DNA from: Ophiosphaerella korrae
Taxonomy: Eukaryota > Ascomycota > Dothideomycetes > Pleosporales > Phaeosphaeriaceae
Assembly (NCBI GenBank): GCA_028456385.1
Contig: JALNQF010000097.1
Location: 1 to 64,000, forward strand
Reading direction: 5' to 3'
Length of the DNA: 64,000 nucleotides
The position numbers and the translations under genes are program-made. Below, piece by piece: positions 56,989 to 64,000 of this stretch (position 1 is the first letter of the stretch; each line of letters begins with the position of its first letter). The notes beneath the pieces were generated by a model that worked only from the letters and a program-made list of their open reading frames with translations, did no database searches and was not told the DNA's origin.

Positions 56989-59038
56989 CTATGGAACCTG
57001 CACTATAGTATCGTTGGAAGTAATAGCCCCATATGTCATAATGATAGCGTCTACAGTGTGATACGCAACGTACGGCAGCGCCATGCTCAGCCTCCCGTAG
57101 GCAATTGTAAATCGGTATGTATCATCGTTAACCACACCATGTTTAGCCTTGAGAATTTTCCCTGCTTCACCAAGCAACATGTCACTCCGATAGTCAAACT
57201 CTCGCCCCCAGCCAGGCACTTTATCCGCTGAGAGCAGCTGTGTGTGCCAGAGGCTGTGAATTTCGCGGACTACATGAGCGACGTCGGCTGGAACGCCGAG
57301 AGGGTTAGGCTTCGACATCTGCGCAGTGCCGTCTTCAACCATATCGTACCAGAGATGGAAATACTTGCTCGGTCCAGAGGGCCGTGTCGGCTCGGAGTCG
57401 GGCAGAGACGCACATTTTGCGGCGCGCTTGAGACCGCAGACTAGTGGTTCGGAGAGCCCTGATGTCGTTATCTGGGTTTTGGCGCGGTGATAGATGTCCC
57501 AGGTCCTAGTGTCGTTAGCAATGAAGGGCAAGATGGCAAGGATGTGTCGCGTGACAGTATAACATACCACTCCCAGAACTTCGGATATCTGTTAATGTAC
57601 AACTCCAGCGTCTCGAAAATGTGTCGATGTCTTGCACGACTGAAGCTGTACGGGGGTGAGGTCGATGAGATCCGGCCATCTTCGCGGTTATGCATGCGAG
57701 CACGGTGGTGACCGCGGAAGATTTCGCATAGCATTGACGACAGGATCGTTGAGGTGGTTTGGATGGTTTCCTCGATACCTCGACTGGGATACAGTAGCCG
57801 CAGGAGATTTCTTGTTTCTCCAGTGTAGATGTCTGTGTGCAAATCCATGACATCATTCGGGACTGCGGAGCCAAGAATCGAGTCCATGCCAGCATCGTCC
57901 AAGAATGCTGCTCCGTCACGGGCCATGTACGCTGATCCAATCGTATCGAACGCCCGCGCGAGTATCACCAGATCGTGTGGCAGACCATGGGGTATAGCGG
58001 CCTTTCGTGGCGACTTGTACAATCGAGCGTTTTCTACACTGTTCATGGCACGGAGGTAGCCGAGCGCAAGACGCCAGAACGAACGATCTTCGCCCGACTT
58101 GCTGTCTTCGAGCGTGGGCACCGATTCCCGAGCCATCTTTTCAAAGTCTTCAAAGCGCTTGCTAAACTTGCCTTGGCCACGGGCCTGTTTGAAGTCAGTG
58201 TTGTATGTGGACACGCACCTGTTTGACTTACCCAATCCACGCCCGTAAGTGCGGTATACACGTAGTCTTCGCGGAGATGAACCGGCTCCAACGCGAAAGA
58301 CTGGCACATGAGCAGATAGAAGGGAAATTGCACGATGATAGGTGGATCGCATTCTAGGTTTGTGAGGAGGTGACCCCAGGGCGTGAAATGGTCATCCCCA
58401 CCCGCTTGGGAGGCATGCAGTCTATGATTCAGTTCCACTGTCTTATGTGAGTACCATGATCCTGGGCCTTGAATTGCAGCGTTCCCAATGAGACAACACA
58501 CTTACCTGGCTCATCGGTCTCGTCCGCCGCCAGTAGAATAGCAGCACAAATCTCTAGCGTACACTGGTACGTCAACTCAATAGCATCGATGTCATGGAGT
58601 CCAGTAGTAGTGGCCCGTTCCTTCTCAATGCTATCGTGATACTGTTGCGCATATGGCTTGATAAGCTCAAGCACTTCGGGCGAGGGTTTGTGTGTCGAGA
58701 GCGCATTCATTACCCAGGGCGCGACCTCAGTTGTAAGTGCAAACTTTCCAATGTGACGCGTATTTCCTAGCCTTGGTCCGCCGTGTTTGTATGCGCTTTG
58801 TGTCCATACTCTTCCAGAATAGTCAAAGGCCTGGATACCTGATTTGACTGCTGCGCGTTCGCTGTCCTCGCATTGGTCGTGGGATCGAAGGCTCTCATCC
58901 ACGCCGCTGTGTTTCAAGGCCGCCTGCGATGGTGTTAAGAAAGAGATCAATTCAAGGGAACTCTAGCTCCCGCAAAAAGAGAGGATTCGTATGTACCAAA
59001 GCCTCTCCCGTGTAGTGCATTTGACGCGTGTCGATCAT
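56989..59038 (-). CDS. Orphan 599-aa protein, possible non-canonical terpene cyclase
   Basis: Five exons on the minus strand (59038-58997, 58923-58506, 58437-58232, 58184-57568, 57505-56989) join in frame to 599 aa; all introns are GT-AG (46-73 nt). The protein looks alpha-helical and soluble, with no signal peptide. I do not recognise the family. Three spots recall class I terpene cyclases: LLAADETDEP (148-152, an Asp/Glu-rich helix end), PNDVMDLHTDIYTGETRN (332 onward, like an NSE/DTE site) and INRYPKFWEW (Arg421-Tyr422). The spacing from the second to the third, about 90 residues, is near that of class I enzymes. A long C-terminal extension of about 170 residues is unusual. Neighbours are an alpha/beta hydrolase and a P450 on the same strand. 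The gene model is firm, the function is speculative. Confidence 0.7.
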
Positions 59039-59835
59039 GTTGGTTCGCCTTTGATTCGTATTCAGGAACCACAGATCCAGCCACGAAGGAAGCCACATAA
59101 TTATATCGTTGGTTTCTTGTAGCTGCGTGTCTACTGTAACTTAGACAGTGTCTTTGGTGAATCGTAGATAGTAGTATCATTAAACGTTGGGATGTTGACT
59201 CTCGAGATAGCGAAACAGATGTAGATTGTGGCCAAACTCTATAAAGATATATAATACGTTTTACAGTGCAGTTACTCAAAATACACTCCACCTTTGACTT
59301 ACAATCTTCTCCTGCTTACACAATTTCTTCGGCTACGAGCTGATTCAATAGAGGGATATTGCGTGCAAGGGGGTTAAGAAGCTAGAGACGAATAGTGTAG
59401 CGTGAGATTACATCCGTGCATACAAGGCGTGTCACCGAAGTTGCAGGGGTGTGCATACATCTGCTTAGATTAATTCCCGAATCCCGAAGCCAGGGTCTTG
59501 ATTTTACTACCTAAACAGAAAAATGTGCTTCAGCGATGGATGCAGGGTGAATACTATTGCCAAGACGCACTCCCCTGCTAATGTCATGGTATCAGTTAGA
59601 AGTGAGATGCACCAAGGTCTGTTAAGGTGTATTTCCTAAAAATTAGGCCTCCCTTATAGCTTTACCGGTAATAATTTTAAAAATGACAACTATTAGCATG
59701 TAATGCACCTCTAGATTTCCCTTGCCCTGCTAGACAGTGGGTACTCCACTTATGACTAATACCATTACACATCGAACTAAACCGAGAATCCCGCTGCCTA
59801 GCTATGTACATTTTCCAATCTAGCTACAAATAATA
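59039..59835. other. Gene-free gap upstream of the orphan gene
   Basis: About 800 bp, moderately AT-rich. It should contain the promoter of the 599-aa gene and the 3' end of the hydrolase gene. No repeat or other gene is seen. Confidence 0.4.
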
Positions 59836-60579
59836 TTACAGCTTCGCAGCTTCCTCGAGCAGGGCCATCAACTCCTGCGGATGGCTCAGGAATGCCGAAT
59901 GCCCCGAGTCGATCGTCTTGACCGTGGAACCCGCCATTTTAGCAAAGGAATCCTGAACCGGAGGCAAAATTGCTTGATCCCTTGTGCACTTCACGAACGT
60001 GGACGGCAAGTATCTCCACGCAGCCCTCTTCATAGGCGTTTTCAATACCTTGGCACTCTGCGGTATCACTTTCGAAGCCAAGCATTCAACCTCTGGCTGG
60101 GGCAAGTCGTTGTACATCTTCACAAGCGGGTCCTTCAACAGAAACAGTCCATCAAAAAAATCATGTTGAGTTGAGTTTCCAACAGTATCGTAAACAGACC
60201 GCCCCAATGCCATGACGAATGCGGTGAAGTAGAACAACTGCTCGACGCCGCCGTTCAGACCCTTCTCCTGGCGGCTCTTTACCGTGAGCTCCTCAGGCAC
60301 AGATTCGGCGCCAACAAGACCGCCGTACGAGTGCATGACGATGATTGCTGTTTTGTTGTGCTCCTCGACAATATCCCGGATAGCGGCTTCCACGACAGCG
60401 GCATCATCGCTTAGATCTCTGGAGGCGAGGTTGGGGTCGGCCTGGTTCAGAGATGGGTATTCCGGTTGCACGACAGGAAAGCCGCGGGATTCGATGAGCT
60501 TGGCGAAGTCGTAGTAGACTTCGGGTAATTGAAAAGTACCTTGTAGAAGGACGATGGTGGGCGTAGAGAGTGCGGCCAT
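59836..60579 (-). CDS. Alpha/beta hydrolase fold protein
   Basis: A single-exon gene of 247 aa. It begins with the usual first strand (TIVLLQGTFQLPEVYYDF). The nucleophile elbow is MHSYGGLVG with Ser84. A likely catalytic Asp lies in CTRDQAILP and the His in DSGHSAFLSHPQ near the C-terminus. The family covers esterases, lactonases and C-C hydrolases. Fungal members of this small type often sit in secondary-metabolite clusters, and the neighbours here (the orphan gene and a P450) make that plausible. The substrate is unknown. The ATG at 60579 is the only good start. Confidence 0.85.
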   Translation of the reverse strand: MAALSTPTIVLLQGTFQLPEVYYDFAKLIESRGFPVVQPEYPSLNQADPNLASRDLSDDAAVVEAAIRDIVEEHNKTAIIVMHSYGGLVGAESVPEELTVKSRQEKGLNGGVEQLFYFTAFVMALGRSVYDTVGNSTQHDFFDGLFLLKDPLVKMYNDLPQPEVECLASKVIPQSAKVLKTPMKRAAWRYLPSTFVKCTRDQAILPPVQDSFAKMAGSTVKTIDSGHSAFLSHPQELMALLEEAAKL

Positions 60580-60726
60580 GGTTGAAGGTAGTTACTTGGA
60601 TGCGTCAAGGAGAGTGAAAGGGCGTTCTGTGTGATGCCGATGCAGTGAAAGTCTAGGTAATAAGCCGCGTTTCTGAAGCAGCTTTATCGTGTACGCGAAC
60701 TTGGACATGTATAAAGGGTACGAAAT

Positions 60727-60865
60727 TCCTAGAAGCGATGAGGAATACAGATGGAGTTGGTGGCGCAACAGCCGGTCATGCAAGCTTAAAAACTTCTAGA
60801 AGCAGCGAGGAATACAGATAGGATTCGCGCAAGAGTTGGTGGCGCAACAGCCGGTCACGCAAGCT
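60727..60865. repeat. Imperfect two-copy tandem repeat
   Basis: Copy 1 at about 60727-60787 and copy 2 at about 60796-60865 share TAGAAGC(G/A), GAGGAATACAGAT and GTTGGTGGCGCAACAGCCGG. Copy 2 has an extra 11 bp or so in the middle. The repeat lies in the promoter side of the hydrolase gene. Confidence 0.8.
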
Positions 60866-62272
60866 GACAAAAACGTGAAGACAAGGAACCACGGTGGAAT
60901 AAACTTGCATTGTGTCTATGTTTTGGCCAGATGTTGGCCCGCATGCCGTCCCACGATCTCTTTCATGCAGTGGGATGCGAACTGGGTATGTGAATGTTGG
61001 AAAAGCAGAGCCTCCCAACAGCCACGTGCTCTGGTCCCCCTTACTGTAGAGCGGATGGTCAGCGTTGCATTGGTTTTTTCCTCGTTAAAAAGAGCACTGG
61101 GAGGTCCGTATCAGCCCTGAAGCGAAAGGAGCGCTAGCTATTCGCTGCGCAAGAGGGGGTGTATCTGTAATGTAACGTGGCCCAACCACTTAGGCGCATG
61201 TGCAAGCACCACCAATCTAGTTGAGGCTTGAAAAATGCAGCAGCAGTTCCCGAGTTCCGGCACTATGGCGTTAGAGGGTGGCACATAGTGTGCACGGATA
61301 CCAGGCCCGGCATCAATTCGTGGTGGTGCAGACACAATACGATCTTTGCGCCCTAGTGAAGGATTGGCCACTGAAGGATTCTATCAGGCGGGAATCGCCA
61401 GAAAGTATGGTGTTGAGCGTCGGACGCTCGCGCGGCACCACCAGGGCTTACAACGCTCAAAAATCAATAGCTTACTGCTCGCCTTCTTCCTACAAGGTCT
61501 ATATTACGAAATTTCGCCAAAAATATTGCAGGATTCCCAATTTCTTGTGCGTCACCACTAGTGTCTGACATCGCGATAGGCAGTCGCCATGGACGCTAAT
61601 CGCCATCGTGCTGATTCAGACAATTCTGCGATACCCACCGTATTCTACTAGCCGTAGTTCGCCCCGTTCAAACCACAAGATACGACCACTGGATGTGGGT
61701 TGTTTTAAGCCCTTAGTCTCAGCATATACCAAAGAGCTCACAAAATAGACGGACTGCTCCTTGGGACTATCTTCAGTTAAGAATGGTGGCTTCTTTCCTC
61801 TATTCTGGCGTGCTTGACATAAGGCCTTCACAAAGCATTATATTATCGTTCTTTGCAGCAACTAGACTCCATCCTTTTAAGCTAGAAGTTGTACTGTCGC
61901 ACGACATGTGGCTACCACTAGATCGGTATCTATGGATCTATGCAGAGACCTTCGGTTAATCCGTGGTGGTGAACTGTTCATTGTATCTTCTCTATAACAA
62001 AATACTGGAAACGTGGGGGACTTTGCTATCACAGCCAAAGACAGTTTTTAGCCCACATAGCTGTACATGGAAAGTACGAGAGACCATTGTCTCTCAGTGC
62101 GCATAGCAGCTTGACTAATACAGTAAAGTCGCAGAGCAACACCTTATGCATAATACATCATAAGTATTGCGTATATGTCCCCGCTAAATTGAGGGCTTCT
62201 AATGTCAAGGCCTTCCCAATGATACGATGCCATCTAAACTATTTCAGCGTGGCAAACCTCTATTGCTGACTG
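60866..62272. other. Intergenic region between hydrolase and P450
   Basis: Apart from the transposase fragment near 61.4 kb, no gene is supported. Open frames near 61616-61831 (minus) and 62304-62555 (plus) are not convincing, and the latter is antisense to the P450. Confidence 0.4.
61318..61490 (+). mobile_element. Pogo-type transposase N-terminal fragment
   Basis: A plus-strand frame reads GFYQAGIARKYGVERRTLAR followed by HHQGLQRSK. This is the helix-turn-helix (psq-type) block that opens fungal pogo/Fot1-like transposases (pattern IAxKYGVxRxTLxRRHxG). The similarity stops after about 50 residues and no DDE catalytic domain is found. It is a truncated element. Confidence 0.55.
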
Positions 62273-64000
62273 CTACTGCGCTAGAGAATTAACACTGGCG
62301 TACTTGATCCGTACACCCTTGCTTTCACTTAATGCCTTCCCTGTGAAACAGTCTTGTTCAATCCTAATGTCACGTTCATACACCGTGTCGTGCAAGGTAA
62401 AATCTGTACTCCTGAAGAAAGTGGCAAACCCGGTGTACAAGGTCACCATTGCAGTGCTTTATCAACACACATATCAGCCTCGCATCTGGATGGTTGAGTT
62501 GGAAAGACACTTACTTGAGACCCAAGCACATGCGGCTGCCTCTCCCAAAGGGTAAGAAGTAACGGTTCATATATTCAACATTTGGGTTGTTTGCGAGCCA
62601 TCGCTCCGGTCGAAAGGTGTCAGGATCCTCAAAAATAGTTGGGTCAAGTAAGATGTCACGCAACGTCATTCCCACAGGCGTCTGCTTATCTTGTCAACAA
62701 CGTCTTCATATAGATCTTCCAAGAGTGAAGTACGCCTGCCGGGATTGTCCAGTCTTTGTAATGCAAATTGTTCCTGGTGGAAACAACAGGTAACCTCGAC
62801 GTCTGTACGGCAGAGTGTCGCAGCGTCTCCTTAATTATGGCTGTCTAGAATCAATGTCTCAGTATCTCGCTCTGTACCTTTCAATGAGGATTTCTCACAA
62901 GATATGGGAGCTTCTCGAGCTCTGGCCATGACGGTTTGCTGTCTGGTGTCGGCATGACCTGAAGCAAATCTTCTTGCAGGCGACGCAGGACAGTCGGCTT
63001 ATTTGAGAGCACGTAAAACACACCGTTAGTCAGGATCCGCGCAGTAGTATCGCTGCCGGCTACTAGGACCACAAAAGCTTCTTGTGAAATTCTTTCGGCC
63101 CGTTTCTCTTCCTCACTCAACCCAGAAAAGGAAAGAATGGTTTCATAAAGCCTGTGTTTAGTGTGTGTGTTTCTCTTCTCTGTGATGCTTTGTGAGTGCA
63201 GCGCCACGGCTTCTTTGGCTTGCTGTACCATGTTCTGATAGTCGAAAGGCCACTGTCAGTTCAAATTGATCAACCATGGGGTGAGGTGATAGCTTTACCC
63301 TACGTAATTTCACCAGCCTTGAGACCTCAGGAGCGAGTCTCTCCAAAACCCACATCGGGAGTTTTATCGACATCGGAATAAACCACGTAAATTGCTTTGC
63401 GAAAGGTGTTCCTGTAGCCACAGCATCGACGGTCTCCGCCCAGGCTCGGGCTTTGTTTTCGTCCTTGAGCAAGCCCATGCCTTGGTCCATGAAACTGTCA
63501 GTCAGAGAGTCGCAGTTCATGGCCAACCAGTTGAGGTACATATCTGCAAAACCACGACTCTTAATTTGCTGGTCCATATTTTGTAGCATCCTGACAACAT
63601 TCCGATAAATGATATCCGTCGAAGTTGCGGCTGCTGCTCTGGAGAAAAGAGAAGACATGGAGGCTCTGCGCTTGCGGTGAAGGTCATGCAGAGATGTTCC
63701 GAAGCCTTTTAACAAAAAAGTTAATAACCTGTTCAGAGCAATAAATCGAGGCTTGCAAACCTGAGCCAGGTGCTCCCGCCATCATTGCGGCTGGAGTATA
63801 TTTGTCGCGAACGCCCTTTGCAGGCGAGACGTATAGCGTATCCACCCATCTTGAATCGCTGACATGCAACTCATCTGGCGTAATGCGCACAACTGGGCCT
63901 GGCAAGACGTCAATCATAAACGGTCCAATCAAAGTCACGTGATAGTGCACGAGTCTTGGCTTACCGTAGATGTCGTGCAGCCGGTGCAGTTGACGAAAAA
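62273..64000 (-). CDS. Cytochrome P450, 5' end cut by the window edge
   Basis: Seven exon pieces on the minus strand: 64000-63965 (partial), 63898-63761, 63705-63299, 63234-62899, 62844-62734, 62681-62515 and 62456-62273. All joins are GT-AG and in phase. Recognised blocks are HDIYGPVVRITPDELHVSDS after the first join, the I-helix AGSDTT, IKETLR (ExxR), FRPERW and the haem-binding FGRGSRMCLG. The C-terminus ends IKYASVNSLAQ. The N-terminal membrane anchor and about the first 60-80 codons lie beyond 64000. The set resembles fungal P450s related to trichodiene-oxygenase-type enzymes of secondary metabolism; the substrate is unknown. No inactivating lesion is seen in the visible part. Confidence 0.88.

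Noticed and set aside
1..64000. tRNA genes, rRNA and CRISPR arrays
   Set aside because: None was found by eye. T-loop-like GTTCGA hits (near 26912 and 30288) lack a cloverleaf, and CRISPR is not expected in a fungus.

Overview
The window is nuclear DNA from a filamentous ascomycete (Pezizomycotina). The gene families suggest Dothideomycetes, probably Pleosporales, but that is inferred from gene content and not tested by alignment. The evidence is many short GT-AG introns (about 46-146 nt), fungal families such as HAK-type K+ transport, Gwt1, Tma23 and Utp11, no bacterial operon signals, and AT-rich repeat islands whose mutations look like RIP (C-to-T in CpA context). The first 77 bases are a pure poly-G run and look like a contig-end artefact. 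The far end cuts through a P450 gene.

Region 0.8-21.7 kb is mostly housekeeping: a 1165-aa FN3/coiled-coil protein, TAF9, a twin CX9C protein (CMC1 type), an SDR dehydrogenase and UTP11. After a 3.3-kb gene-free stretch come THG1 with a very large disordered insertion, TMA23, a secreted metallophosphatase whose GPI-like tail lies behind an in-frame stop, and a HAK potassium transporter.

Region 21.7-33.1 kb is a decaying accessory block. It holds a broken MFS transporter, a LINE-like relic, a MARVEL-like pseudogene, a C2H2 zinc-finger relic and an F-box-like relic. One three-exon multi-pass membrane protein gene in the middle is intact.

Region 33.1-52.0 kb returns to ordinary genes: a conserved 182-aa protein, a ZZ-finger protein, a four-carbon acid sugar kinase, a small Cys-rich secreted protein, a family-16-type methyltransferase, a polyol dehydrogenase, a truncated SDR remnant, the recombination mediator SFR1/MEI5, GWT1, a Ser-rich protein, TIM10 and an F-box-like protein.

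Region 52.2-64.0 kb is accessory. A RIP-degraded LTR-type island is followed by a five-exon gene for a 599-aa protein I cannot place by homology, an alpha/beta hydrolase, a pogo-type transposase fragment and a P450 running off the edge. The orphan, the hydrolase and the P450 are all on the minus strand and could form the edge of a small secondary-metabolite cluster. The orphan has motifs loosely spaced like a class I terpene cyclase. This is the best candidate here for an undescribed system, but it is a hypothesis.
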